The position numbers and the translations under genes are program-made. Below the pieces are notes generated by a model, which was given only the letters and a program-made list of their open reading frames with translations, did no database searches and was not told where the DNA came from. Below are positions 35,420 through 44,358 of a stretch of 64,000 nucleotides of DNA, piece by piece; the first letter of the stretch is position 1; every line of letters begins with the position of its first letter. The stretch is taken from assembly GCF_017352095.1 (NCBI RefSeq), contig NZ_CP071463.1:3348001-3412000 (forward strand). Direction: 5' to 3'. The DNA is from Natrinema longum (GTDB lineage: Archaea > Halobacteriota > Halobacteria > Halobacteriales > Natrialbaceae).

Positions 35420-35995
35420 ATGACTTCATCCACGATTTCCGCAGACGCGCGTAACACCTTCGAAAGCACCATCGGCGGCTACACGGTCGGCGGCCGCGCC
35501 CACAGCCTCTCGGCCTGGTTCGTCCTCTCGCTCCGGCTCATGATGGGCTGGGCCTTCGCCTACTCCGGGTTCACGAAGATCGTCGCGGCCGAACCGTTCA
35601 GCGCCGGCGGCTACCTGACCAACGTCGCAGCGACCAACGGCAACCCGCTCGCGGGTCTCTTCGCCTGGATGGGCGCGACGCCCTGGTTCGTCGAGTTCGC
35701 GAACGTGGCCGTCCCGTGGGGCGAACTCCTGATCGGCCTCGGCCTGCTCGTCGGCGCGCTCGTCCGCCTCGCGGCGTTCTTCGGCGCGCTGATGATGCTC
35801 ATGTTCTACTTCGGGAACTGGGACATCGCCCACGGGGTCATCAACGGGGACTTCGCGTACATGCTCGTCTTCCTCGCCGTCGCCGCCTTCGGTGCCGGCC
35901 GGATCCTCGGCCTCGACGCCTCCATCGAGACCTACGACCTCGGCGGCCAGACGCTCCTCGAGCGCTACCCCCGCCTCGAGTACGTCCTCGGGTAG
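35420..35995 (+). CDS. DoxX family membrane protein
   Basis: A 191-aa membrane protein with four hydrophobic helices (about 35-60, 90-115, 118-140, 143-165). RLMMGWAFAYSGFTKI (about 41-56) with the FTK turn and PWGELLIGLGLLVGALVRLA (about 99-118) are DoxX features. The family includes subunits of thiosulfate:quinone oxidoreductase and partners in redox or thiol stress defence. No DoxD partner is nearby, so the partner is unknown. Unusually, the promoter region carries a cluster of GGAA/TTCC repeats. Confidence 0.85.
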   Translation: MTSSTISADARNTFESTIGGYTVGGRAHSLSAWFVLSLRLMMGWAFAYSGFTKIVAAEPFSAGGYLTNVAATNGNPLAGLFAWMGATPWFVEFANVAVPWGELLIGLGLLVGALVRLAAFFGALMMLMFYFGNWDIAHGVINGDFAYMLVFLAVAAFGAGRILGLDASIETYDLGGQTLLERYPRLEYVLG

Positions 35996-36023
35996 GCGGC
36001 TCCGTTCTTTTCTCTCGGGCAGT

Positions 36024-36057
36024 AGCACAGATATCTGTGCTGTGAGGAAGATATATG
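36024..36057 (+). promoter_or_regulatory. Perfect 18-bp palindrome and TATA box before the HTH gene
   Basis: AGCACAGATATCTGTGCT (36024-36041) is a perfect 18-bp palindrome. It stands 9 bases before a TATA box ATATATG (36051-36057), itself 24-30 bases before the ATG at 36081. A homodimeric winged-HTH protein, probably the product of the gene itself, could bind there. Alternatively it could serve as the 3' hairpin of the doxX mRNA, 29 bases after that stop. Confidence 0.6.
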
Positions 36058-36080
36058 ATCTCGCCGCTCGAAGGGAGACT

Positions 36081-36605
36081 ATGACGGATCGTTTCGGATC
36101 CGCTGAAACCCCGCCTGAGGATCGAAGCGGGAATCGAACGACGTTCCAACGAGTCTACGACTGCCTCGTCGGTACCACCGATCCCGCCTCCGCGGGGGAG
36201 TTCGCGTCGCGGGCGGACTGTTCCGAAAACGGCGCTCGACGAGCGCTCGAGCAACTCGTCGAGATGGGGATCGCGGACCGATCGAACGAGCGGCCAGCAC
36301 TGTACCGGCGGAATCAGTCGTACTTTCGGTGGAAACGCGTCGAAACGCTGGTCCGTGACCACAGCGCGAGCGAACTTCACACCCGCCTCGAGGAACTCAT
36401 CGACGCGGATCGAGAGCGACAGGAACGATACGGCGTCCCCGAACCGGACGCCGTCGTCCCGGACGACTCGATCGCGGACCACGAGACCCTCCACGATCGC
36501 TGGGAGGATCTCACGGAGTGGCGGACGATTCGGCGGGACATCACGCTCCTGAAACGAGCCGTCCAGCGGGCGGAATCGTCAGCCGACGAACGGGCACGGG
36601 TCTGA
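36081..36605 (+). CDS. Winged-HTH transcriptional regulator (DUF7342-like)
   Basis: A 174-aa protein. Residues 22-75 form a winged HTH: FQRVYDCLVGTTDPASAGEF, then SENGARRALEQLVEMGIADR (recognition helix and wing). A C-terminal helical region (about 85-170) resembles a dimerising coiled coil with RWEDLTEWRTIRRDITLLKR. Relatives in haloarchaea are annotated as ArsR/TrmB-type or DUF7342 and often precede a small protein as here. The next gene begins 3 bases after its stop. It likely represses its own operon through the palindrome just upstream (inference). Confidence 0.8.
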   Translation: MTDRFGSAETPPEDRSGNRTTFQRVYDCLVGTTDPASAGEFASRADCSENGARRALEQLVEMGIADRSNERPALYRRNQSYFRWKRVETLVRDHSASELHTRLEELIDADRERQERYGVPEPDAVVPDDSIADHETLHDRWEDLTEWRTIRRDITLLKRAVQRAESSADERARV

Positions 36606-36608
36606 ACC

Positions 36609-37040
36609 GTGACCGCTCGAGAAGAGGGACCGAGCGGGCCGCTCGACGTGCCGACGCTCGAGGTACTCGCACGGCGTGCGACCACGCGGTCGCTCGTTTC
36701 GAACTGGGAGTTTCGACCCGATTCGATCTCTCCGAGAGTCCTCGAACTCCGACTCGACGAGAAACGGTACCCGGCAAGCGTGAACGGGAGTCGACTCGAC
36801 GTTCGCTGGTTCGTCGGCGGCGACTACACGATTCACTACCTCGAAGCCAGCGACGACCGGACCTGGCAGTGTCGGTGGGATCGCCATCCGAAACCGACCG
36901 CCCCTCGCGAGCATTTTCATCCGCCGCCGAACGCGTCGTCGTCTGCCGCACCCTCACCGCTCGAGTCCGATCACCACCTCGGCGTCCTCTTCGACGTCTT
37001 GGAGTACGTCGAAACCCGACTTCGAGAGCGACACGAGTGA
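36609..37040 (+). CDS. Small partner protein of the HTH regulator (DUF6516-like?)
   Basis: A 143-aa protein with GTG start 3 bases after the HTH stop. The pattern VLELRLDEKRYPASVNGSRL (about 45-64), WFVGGDYTIHYLEASDD (about 67-83), CRWDRHPKP and a closing helix (HLGVLFDVLEYVETRLRERH) resembles the DUF6516-type proteins that pair with HTH regulators in haloarchaea, sometimes discussed as toxin-antitoxin-like. His residues cluster near 105-125. That it is a toxin is speculation; the pair could equally be a regulator and a sensor. Confidence 0.68.
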   Translation: MTAREEGPSGPLDVPTLEVLARRATTRSLVSNWEFRPDSISPRVLELRLDEKRYPASVNGSRLDVRWFVGGDYTIHYLEASDDRTWQCRWDRHPKPTAPREHFHPPPNASSSAAPSPLESDHHLGVLFDVLEYVETRLRERHE

Positions 37041-37101
37041 TCCGACGACGGAGTTCGAACCCGGTCGCAACGTCCGGACGAAAAAGCCCAGTCGACTCGC
37101 C

Positions 37102-38244
37102 TCAGGGCAACTCGAACTCGATCGCCGCACCCTGGCCGAAGCCGACACACTCCGTCGCGATGCCTCGTTCGACGCCCTCGCGGTTCATCTCGTGGACGAG
37201 CGTCACCGGCAGTCGCGCGCCGGAACAACCCAGCGGGTGCCCGATCGAAATCGCGCCGCCGTTGACGTTCAACTGGTCGTCCGGAATGCCCAGTTCCCGC
37301 TGGGAGTACAGCGTCTGGCTGGCGAACGCCTCGTTGATCTCGACGAGTCCGTAGTCGTCGATCTCGCGGCCGGCGCGCTCGAGGAGTCCCTCGGTCGCCG
37401 GCACGGGGCCGACGCCCATGATGGTCGGATCGACGCCCGCGACGTAGCTGGTGCCGACTTCCGCCAGCACCTCGAGGTCGTTCTCGTCCGCGAACTCGCG
37501 GCTGGTCAGCATGACGCCAGCCGCGCCGTCGGCGATCTGGGAGGCGTTGCCGGGCGTGACCGTGCCGTCTTCCTTGAACACCGTCGGCAGTTCGGCGAGT
37601 TTCTCGGGCGTCGTCCCCGGTCGGAGGCCCTCGTCCTCGTCGTGGACGCCGTCCTCGGTCTCGATGGGAACGATCTCGTCGTCGAACTTGCCCTCCTCGG
37701 TGGCCTCGACCGCACGCTGCTGGCTGCGCGCGCCGTACTCGTCCTGTTCCTCGCGGCTGATGTCGTACTTCTCGGCGACCTTCTCGGCGGTCATCCCCAT
37801 CTGGAGGTTTCGCATTCCGTACGTCTCGTCGAGTGGGGGATACATGTCGTCGCTATCGCCGCCGCCCATCTTGACGCGGCTCATACTCTCGACGCCGCCG
37901 GCGATGACCGCGTCGTGGCGACCCGCGGCGATCGAGTCCGCGGCGCTGATGATCGCCTGTGCGGAGGAGGCACACTGTCGGTCGATAGTCGTTGCGGGAA
38001 CCGACTCGCCGAGTTCCGAGAAGAGCGCGATCTGGCGCGCGATGTTCGTCCGCTGCTCCGAGCGCTGCTGTGCACAGCCCCACATCAGGTCGTCGACGGC
38101 CTCGCCCTCGACGCCCGTCTCGGCGAGCATCTCGTCGACCAGCGGGATCGAGAGGTCCTCGCTGCGGATATCCGCGAGCGCACCGTCTTCTTTCCCCTGT
38201 GCAGTTCTAACAGCGCTAACGATTACCGGCGTATTGGCTGACAT
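37102..38244 (-). CDS. Thiolase family acetyl-CoA C-acyltransferase
   Basis: A 380-aa thiolase. The acylated nucleophile is Cys91 in DRQCASSAQA. NEAF near 325, GGAISIGHPLGCSGAR (about 341-356) and CVGFGQGAA near 370 supply the remaining active-site loops. It runs beta-oxidation or its reverse, joining or cleaving acyl-CoA units. A TATA-like CTATTTAT (minus strand, 38269-38276) lies about 25-32 bases before the ATG, predicting a leaderless mRNA. An acyl-CoA dehydrogenase is encoded 21 kb away, not in the same operon. Confidence 0.92.
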   Translation of the reverse strand: MSANTPVIVSAVRTAQGKEDGALADIRSEDLSIPLVDEMLAETGVEGEAVDDLMWGCAQQRSEQRTNIARQIALFSELGESVPATTIDRQCASSAQAIISAADSIAAGRHDAVIAGGVESMSRVKMGGGDSDDMYPPLDETYGMRNLQMGMTAEKVAEKYDISREEQDEYGARSQQRAVEATEEGKFDDEIVPIETEDGVHDEDEGLRPGTTPEKLAELPTVFKEDGTVTPGNASQIADGAAGVMLTSREFADENDLEVLAEVGTSYVAGVDPTIMGVGPVPATEGLLERAGREIDDYGLVEINEAFASQTLYSQRELGIPDDQLNVNGGAISIGHPLGCSGARLPVTLVHEMNREGVERGIATECVGFGQGAAIEFELP

Positions 38245-38517
38245 TGTATACCATCATTTTTCGTGGACATAAATAGCTATCTTTGTCGGAAGTACGCGAG
38301 CCGTTCGTCGAGAGGGAGGCCGTCAGGGAGGGTGGTTCCCAAGACCACACACGATCCGCGAGCGAGCAACCAGTGTCAGTTGTGGCCTACGACCATCGAT
38401 CGGCCGGACGGACGCGACGTGAGCCTCCTGAGTTGTGAGTGTCTCACTGGCAATCGCTTCCAGAACGGACGGACTATCGATCGGTTCACCGTCGCGTGTT
38501 TTCCGTCGGTTCGGGGA

Positions 38518-39816
38518 CTAGTCCCGTCGCTCCAGTTCCACACCCAACTCCTCGAGCAGCCCGAAGAAGCCGGGGAACGAGACATCGACGTGGTCGGCAC
38601 CTTCGATGGTGGTCTCGCCGTCGGCGACCAGCCCCGCGAGTGCCAGCGCCATGATGATGCGGTGGTCGGCCCGCCCCTGGACGGTCGCGCCCTCGAGCGT
38701 CGATGCACCGCCGTGGACCGTCAGCGAATCCCGCTCTTCGGTCGTTTCGACCCCCATCGTTCCTAACTCGTCGGCCATCGCGCTCACGCGGTCGGTCTCC
38801 TTGTACCGGACGTGCTCGGCGTTCGTAATCCGCGTGTCGCCGTCCGCGACCGCACCCAGCGTCGCGATCGTCGGCAGCAGATCCGGGGTGTCCTCGACGT
38901 CGACCTCGATCCCGGAGAGCGGAGCCGTCGAGACGTCGATCGTCCCTGCGTCTCGATCCCAGTCGACGTCGGCACCCATTCGCTCGACGATGTCGACGAT
39001 GGCGCTGTCACCCTGCGCACTGGGGTGTGCGCCCTCGATGCGGACGCTCTCACCCGCATTGCCGGCGATCGCGCCCGCGGCAAGCGGGTAGGAAATCGAC
39101 GAGAAATCGCCGGGAACCGCGTACTCGCCGCCCGCCGGCGCGTACGATTGCCCGCCATCGACGTGAAAGCCCGTCTCCGTCTTCCGGGCCTCGACGCCGA
39201 ACGCCGCGAGCACCTCGAGCGTGATGTCGACGTACGGCGCGGACTTGAGTTCGGTCTCGAGGTCGATGGTGACTCCCTCCTCGGTGATCGCACCGGCCAT
39301 CAGCAAGGCGGTGATGTATTGAGAGGAGACGTCGCCGGGGATCGACACGTCGCCGCCCGCGAGGGGGCCGGTGACGACCAGCGGGGCCTGTCCGTTCCCG
39401 CGGGTGCTGTACGCCTCGGCCCCGAGGTCGGCGAGCGCCTCGAGGAGCGGGCCCTGCGGGCGCGAGCGCAGCGATTCGTCGCCGGTCAGCACCGAGGTCC
39501 CGTCCGCGAGTGCGGCCGCCGCCGTGACGAGACGCATCGTCGTCCCGCTGTTCGCGCAGTCGATGACGTCCGCCGGCACCTCGGGACGGCCGTCGAAGCC
39601 GTCGATCTCGAGGATCCCGTCGTCGTATCGGTCGACGTCGCCACCGAACAGTCCCACCGCCCGGGCGGTCGCCTGCGTGTCCGCGCTCCAGAGCGCGTCG
39701 TGGACGGTCGCCTCGTCGGCGTAGCCCGCCGCGAGGATCGCCCGGTGGGTATAACTCTTCGAAGGCGGTGCCTGCGCCGTCCCCTCGACGCTCGAGGGCC
39801 TGATCGTGACGTTCAT
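38518..39816 (-). CDS. aroA: 3-phosphoshikimate 1-carboxyvinyltransferase (EPSP synthase) AroA
   Basis: A 432-aa enzyme from the ATG at 39816; upstream in-frame codons are not conserved-looking. Diagnostic motifs are [10 protein letters not shown] (about 17-26, phosphate binding), [10 protein letters not shown] (about 85-94), [10 protein letters not shown] near 120, and RYKETDR (about 335-341). The GTTMR loop with Gly and Thr is the normal EPSPS phosphoenolpyruvate site. It makes EPSP from shikimate-3-phosphate and PEP in aromatic amino acid synthesis. No other shikimate genes are in the window. Confidence 0.93.
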   Translation of the reverse strand: MNVTIRPSSVEGTAQAPPSKSYTHRAILAAGYADEATVHDALWSADTQATARAVGLFGGDVDRYDDGILEIDGFDGRPEVPADVIDCANSGTTMRLVTAAAALADGTSVLTGDESLRSRPQGPLLEALADLGAEAYSTRGNGQAPLVVTGPLAGGDVSIPGDVSSQYITALLMAGAITEEGVTIDLETELKSAPYVDITLEVLAAFGVEARKTETGFHVDGGQSYAPAGGEYAVPGDFSSISYPLAAGAIAGNAGESVRIEGAHPSAQGDSAIVDIVERMGADVDWDRDAGTIDVSTAPLSGIEVDVEDTPDLLPTIATLGAVADGDTRITNAEHVRYKETDRVSAMADELGTMGVETTEERDSLTVHGGASTLEGATVQGRADHRIIMALALAGLVADGETTIEGADHVDVSFPGFFGLLEELGVELERRD

Positions 39817-40023
39817 GCTCGGGGTGTCGTACGGTCTACCTATGACGGTACCGATTGCGGGCGTTTCTCGATCCGCGACGGACCGGGACCGATACCGGTA
39901 TCGAACGGAACCTGGCTTCGGGACCTCGTACCGTTCCACCCGTCGACTGCAGGGTCGAACCCGGCGGTCTGATCCCCGCCGACCCTGCGGTACAGGCGTA
40001 CCGCCACTAGTGATACAGCCCGC

Positions 40024-41178
40024 TCAGGAACAGTCGATCGACGATGCGATCTCGAGCAGCGGCGTCTCCGCTCGCAGACTCGAGACTTCGTAGGACAGGT
40101 CGGCACAGTTCCAGAAGATGGTCCGGACCCCCTCGTCGCGACGGTATGCGGTTCGGCCGTCGAGATCGATCTCCTCGAGGGCCGGCGAGGTCGGCCTGAA
40201 CCGCTGGGACTCCCGGACGGTCACGTAGAGTTCGCGCGCGATCACGTTCGGATCGTTGTACCACAGCGTCGTAGTCAGTCCACCGTACTGGTCGCCCATC
40301 TCGACGACGGTGATCCGATCGAGTACGTACGGGCCAGGCACGTCCGGGTCCGGCAAGTCGTATGGGAGTCCCGTCGCGGCGGCCGACCGGGAGTCGAAGA
40401 CGCCGTCGGGTTCGGGACCGTCGGTGACGACTGTCGCGTCCGCCGGCGGCAGGAACGTAAACGTATCCTCCTCGATCCCCTCGTCGATCGCGAGGTCCTG
40501 GTACGTGACGGTCAGTTCGTAGCGCGTCTCCTCGTCGTCAGCGATGGTGGTTCGCTCCTTGATCGGATACCGGTACTCGTCGTCGATCCATACTGTTCGA
40601 TTCGCCGAGATTTCCTCGCCGTCCTCGGCCGCGTCCAGCGGGATGACGAACTCCGTATCACCGACGACGAGGTTGATCGATCGATCGATGTCCTCGACCG
40701 GCGGTCGCGTCTCGATGACGTGGGCCGTGCGATCACCGACGGTCCCGGTCCCCCCGTAGTCGAGCCGGTACGCCGATCGCAGTTCCTCGAGTTCGCGTTT
40801 CGTCCCGTCGGTGTCGACCTTGTTCGGATGATACTGCCTGTCCGCGACGTTCGTCGCCGGGTTATACTCCCAGGTCGTCGTCCGGTTCGTCACGATGACC
40901 GAGCCGACCGGAACGTCCGGATCGGTCGACTCGACGACCTCGATACGCTGCTTGGCCGGCGGCTCTCGAGCGATTTCCTCGGTCCGCTGGAACGCGTCCT
41001 CGGTGGTTTCGACTCGGATGGTTCGGCGCGCTTCGAGATCGGTCATGCCGCGCCGCTGCTCGATTGCCTCCCGGATGAGTGTCTCGCTCGAGGGGGATAC
41101 ATCGGTGTCGCCCGCATAGCTGACACAGCCGGCGAGTGCGACTGCAGCCCCCGTTGCCAGGAGCCGGCGACGTTTCAT
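40024..41178 (-). CDS. LolA/RseB-like outer lipoprotein
   Basis: A 384-aa protein starting MKRRRLLATGAAVALAGC, a short positively charged signal with lipobox LAGC at Cys18; the open frame extends far upstream but is antisense to the M24 gene. The mature part is a LolA/RseB/DUF2092-like beta sheet (about 45-240: TWEYNPATNVADRQYHPN, DRTAHVIETRPP, RTVWIDDEYRYPIKERTT), followed by a second domain (about 250-384) with one Cys in WNCADLSY. Such haloarchaeal proteins are exported and lipid-anchored. The cargo is unknown. TATA-like AACTTATCAAT lies about 25 bases upstream on its strand, divergent from the M24 gene. Confidence 0.8.
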   Translation of the reverse strand: MKRRRLLATGAAVALAGCVSYAGDTDVSPSSETLIREAIEQRRGMTDLEARRTIRVETTEDAFQRTEEIAREPPAKQRIEVVESTDPDVPVGSVIVTNRTTTWEYNPATNVADRQYHPNKVDTDGTKRELEELRSAYRLDYGGTGTVGDRTAHVIETRPPVEDIDRSINLVVGDTEFVIPLDAAEDGEEISANRTVWIDDEYRYPIKERTTIADDEETRYELTVTYQDLAIDEGIEEDTFTFLPPADATVVTDGPEPDGVFDSRSAAATGLPYDLPDPDVPGPYVLDRITVVEMGDQYGGLTTTLWYNDPNVIARELYVTVRESQRFRPTSPALEEIDLDGRTAYRRDEGVRTIFWNCADLSYEVSSLRAETPLLEIASSIDCS

Positions 41179-41280
41179 ACGCGTGATACAGTATCCTCTA
41201 TTGATAAGTTTGTGGATTCGGATCGGTCCGGAACGGCCGGGAACCCCGAGATTATGTAGTCGGCACTCCCAGAATCGTCC

Positions 41281-42477
41281 ATGAACGTCGATGTCGATCT
41301 CGCCGCGCTTCGCGAGTACCTCGCGGCCGAGGGGTTGGACGGCTACCTGATCGATGACGATGCCTCGGATTCGGACCAGCGATACGTTTCCGGCTTTACC
41401 GCACCGGACCCCTACCAGACGCTGGTGACCCAGGACGGCGTCCACCTGCTCGTCTCCGGCCTCGAGTACGGTCGTGCGAGTGCGGACGCGAACGCGGAGT
41501 CCGTGACTCGGCGAGCAGCGTACGACTACCAGCAACTGGTCGGGGAATACGGCCAGTACGAGGGGAAGATCCGCACGCTCGCGGCCTTTCTCGAGGACCA
41601 CGAGGTGGCGTCGGTCGCGGTCCCCCGAAACTTCCCGACGGGAACGGCGGACGGGCTCCGCGAGGAGGGACACACGGTGACGGTCGAACGCGAGAACATC
41701 GTGACGGACATCCGCGCGACGAAAACCGACTGGGAGGTCGACCAGATTCGGGCGAGCCAACGGGCTAACGAGGCCGCGATGGCGACCGCCGAGGAACTGA
41801 TCGCGACCGCGGACGTCGAAGACGGAATCCTCGTCCACGACGGCGAGGCACTCACCAGCGAGCGCGTCACGGAGGAAATCGAGGTCACACTGCTCCGACA
41901 CGGCTGCGCGCTCGACGAGACCATCGTCGCCTGCGGGGCCGACGGCGCGGACCCCCACGATCGGGGCAGCGGCCCGCTCGAGTCCGACGAGTTGATCGTG
42001 ATCGACATCTTCCCGCGGGACAAGGAGACGGGCTACTTCGCCGACATGACCCGGACGTTCGCTCGCGGTGACCCCGGCGAGGAAGCCCGACGGCGCTACG
42101 AGGTCACGCGAAGGGCCTACCAGGCCGGCCTCGAGACGGTCGCAGCGGGTGTAACGGGGGCCGAGGTTCACGACGCAGTCTGTGACGTGATCGAAGCGGC
42201 GGGCTACGAGACGCTGCGGAGTGACCCAACCACCGAGACGGGATTCATCCACAGCACCGGCCACGGCGTCGGCCTCGACATCCACGAACAGCCCAGCGTC
42301 TCGCCCTCGGGCGGCGAACTGAAACCGGGCCACGTGATCTCGATCGAACCCGGCATCTACGACCCCGCGGTCGGCGGCGTCCGCATCGAGGACCTCGTGG
42401 TCGTCACCGCGGACGGGCACGAGAACCTGACGGAGTACCGAATCGGGCTCGAGCCGACGGCTAGCGGTCGACAGTAA
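41281..42477 (+). CDS. M24 family metallopeptidase (Xaa-Pro peptidase-like)
   Basis: A 398-aa protein. The N-terminal creatinase-like domain (1-140) precedes the pita-bread catalytic domain (145-390). The dinuclear metal ligands are visible: Asp in VIDIFPRD, Asp in GYFADMTRTF, His in TGHGVGLDIHE, Glu in IEPGIYD and Glu in GGVRIEDLV. It should remove N-terminal residues before proline or hydrolyse proline dipeptides. A GATTATGTAG element about 25 bases upstream may be its TATA box, back to back with that of the LolA-like gene. Confidence 0.92.
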   Translation: MNVDVDLAALREYLAAEGLDGYLIDDDASDSDQRYVSGFTAPDPYQTLVTQDGVHLLVSGLEYGRASADANAESVTRRAAYDYQQLVGEYGQYEGKIRTLAAFLEDHEVASVAVPRNFPTGTADGLREEGHTVTVERENIVTDIRATKTDWEVDQIRASQRANEAAMATAEELIATADVEDGILVHDGEALTSERVTEEIEVTLLRHGCALDETIVACGADGADPHDRGSGPLESDELIVIDIFPRDKETGYFADMTRTFARGDPGEEARRRYEVTRRAYQAGLETVAAGVTGAEVHDAVCDVIEAAGYETLRSDPTTETGFIHSTGHGVGLDIHEQPSVSPSGGELKPGHVISIEPGIYDPAVGGVRIEDLVVVTADGHENLTEYRIGLEPTASGRQ

Positions 42478-42613
42478 GGAGGGACGGACAGGCGAGACGG
42501 GGACCGTTGGAGACAGAGCAAGTCCTGTCCCCGAACGAGGTCCGTCGAAACGGCCCCGTCGTTCGGCGGCACGCAACCGTCTCGCGTTCGCTATCTATCG
42601 CGTCGCGACTGTG

Positions 42614-43120
42614 CTATTCGACTTGAATATCGGCGACCATCGTCGTCGGATGGACCTCGCAGATGTACGTGACCATCTCGCTGCTGGCCTCGAACTCGAG
42701 CCACTGATCGTCGCCAGGCTCGGTCACCTGTTCGGTCTGGAGGTCGTCGACGACGTCGTCGTTTTCGTCGTAGATCGCGATGTTGTGCGGTGCGCCGTCA
42801 CCGGTCGTCCAGCCGATCTCGTAGGTTTCCCCCTCTTGGAGGGTGATCGTCGGGTTCTCCGCGTCCGCGATCGAGTCGGGCGCGATGCCGAGCCAGCCGG
42901 ACGTCTGCCCGTCGAACTCGATCTGCGTCCCGGGCTCGAGCACTTCTCCGCTCCCCCCGTTCCCGCCGTTACCGCCGTTACCACCGTCACCGTCGGTCCC
43001 ACCGTTACCGCCGTTACCGTTACCGCTGCCACCGCAGCCGGCGATGAACGCCGTCGACGCTGCGACACCTGTTAGCTCGAGCATCCGTCGTCGGGACATG
43101 CCCCTCTCTCGTGTCATCAC
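42614..43120 (-). CDS. Halocyanin-like blue copper lipoprotein
   Basis: A 168-aa protein with Tat signal (RERGMSRRRMLELTG) and lipobox IAGC (Cys near 29). A Gly/Asn/Asp-rich linker (about 30-58) tethers a cupredoxin domain. Type 1 copper ligands are His in GDGAPHNIAIY and Cys-x2-His-x4-Met in YICEVHPTTM, as in halocyanin and plastocyanin. It probably shuttles electrons on the outer membrane face. A TATA-like AATAAAC (read on the minus strand, 43143-43149) lies 25 bases before the first ATG at 43120, favouring that start over the ATG at 43099. Confidence 0.9.
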   Translation of the reverse strand: MMTRERGMSRRRMLELTGVAASTAFIAGCGGSGNGNGGNGGTDGDGGNGGNGGNGGSGEVLEPGTQIEFDGQTSGWLGIAPDSIADAENPTITLQEGETYEIGWTTGDGAPHNIAIYDENDDVVDDLQTEQVTEPGDDQWLEFEASSEMVTYICEVHPTTMVADIQVE

Positions 43121-43202
43121 GTTCGCTTAGGGCCCAAACAGCAATAAACGTCTGTAGAAATCCGACCGAATGGGAACGTCACCCCAGCGACGAGCGGCGA
43201 GC

Positions 43203-44219
43203 TCAGCGATAGTCGCCGTCGTCCGCGCCACGCGCCGCGTCGATCCGCTCGAATTGCGCGGCGGACAGCTCGAGGTCGACCGCGCCGACGTTCTCCTCGA
43301 GCTGGTCGGCCGTCCGTGCGCCGACGATCGGCACGCAGGTGAACCGATCCTGCGCCATCAACCACCGCAGCGACACCTGTGCCGGCGTGGCGTCGATCTC
43401 GTCGGCGACGGACTCGACGGCCTCGAGCACCTCCCAGGCGGTGTCGCTGGTGTAGCGGTCCTCGAACAGATCGGTGAGGCTGCCGCGGGCACCGTCGGGC
43501 GCAATGACGGTTCCGTCATCTGCGCGCTCGTACTTCCCGGTCAAAAACCCGCCGGCAAGCGGCGAGTACGGACAGACGGCGATATCCCGATCCGCACAGA
43601 CGTCGAGGTAGTCGCTCACGTCGTCCGTATCGGCGGCGTTGAACATCGGCTGGGTCACGTCGAAGCGCTCGAGGCCCTCGACGTCGCTGGTCCACAGCGC
43701 CTTGGTGAGCTTCCAGGCGGCCATGCTCGAGGCCCCCAGGTAGTGGACCTTGCCCTCGCGGACGAGTTCGGTCAGCGTCCGCATCGTCTCCTCGATCGGC
43801 GTGTCATCGTCCCAGCGGTGGATGTAGTAGAGGTCGAGGTAGTCGGTCCCCAATCGCTCGAGGGTGCCCTCGATCTGGGCGCGGATGTGCTTGCGGCCGA
43901 GTCCGGAGTCGTTCGGCCCGGGTTCACCCCGGCCGTCGAAGGGGAAGTAGACCTTCGATGCGAGGACGAGGTCCTCCCGGTGGTGGCCCCGGTCCTCGAG
44001 CCACTCGCCGATCCAGCGCTCGCTCTTGCCGTTGGGATCGCCGTAGACGTTCGCGGTGTCGATGAAGTTGATGCCGTGCTCCCAGCAGGCGTCGAGCAGT
44101 TCGTGCGCTTCCTCGCGGTCGGTCTCGACGGTGCCGTCGCTTTGCTTGCCAAAGCGCCACGTTCCGAAGCAGAGCTTCGATACTGTCGTACCCGTATTTC
44201 CGAGCGTCGTATACTCCAT
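43203..44219 (-). CDS. Aldo/keto reductase
   Basis: A 338-aa (beta/alpha)8-barrel protein. The catalytic tetrad is complete: Asp54 and Tyr59 in FIDTANVYG, Lys in LASKVYFPF (near 89) and His in YYIHRWDDD (near 132). PYSPLAGGFLTGKY and VPIVGARTADQLEENVGA match the NADPH-binding end of the potassium-channel-beta-like AKRs. It reduces aldehydes or ketones; substrate unknown. Confidence 0.9.
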   Translation of the reverse strand: MEYTTLGNTGTTVSKLCFGTWRFGKQSDGTVETDREEAHELLDACWEHGINFIDTANVYGDPNGKSERWIGEWLEDRGHHREDLVLASKVYFPFDGRGEPGPNDSGLGRKHIRAQIEGTLERLGTDYLDLYYIHRWDDDTPIEETMRTLTELVREGKVHYLGASSMAAWKLTKALWTSDVEGLERFDVTQPMFNAADTDDVSDYLDVCADRDIAVCPYSPLAGGFLTGKYERADDGTVIAPDGARGSLTDLFEDRYTSDTAWEVLEAVESVADEIDATPAQVSLRWLMAQDRFTCVPIVGARTADQLEENVGAVDLELSAAQFERIDAARGADDGDYR

Positions 44220-44358
44220 GGGGAGCGTTCAGCGGCGAGCGTCAAAACGAGTGGGGAAGCGGTGATTGCCCGACGGCGGTCAGTAGGTGTGAATTTCGAG
44301 GGCGTCTATCTGCTCGAAGTTCCGAAGCTACAAACCACTCGATAGTCACGTACGGATA

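Noticed and set aside
39940-39990. GGGTCGAACCC and neighbouring bases resembling a tRNA T-arm
   Set aside because: The T-loop lacks TTC, and no acceptor, D- or anticodon stem could be found on either strand.
41179-42576. Upstream extension of the LolA-like gene by over 460 codons
   Set aside because: It runs antisense to the M24 peptidase gene; the lipoprotein signal at 41178 and a TATA box just upstream define the true start.
42940-43035. CCGTTACCGCC-type repeats
   Set aside because: They encode the Gly/Asn linker of the halocyanin-like protein on the minus strand rather than an independent repeat.
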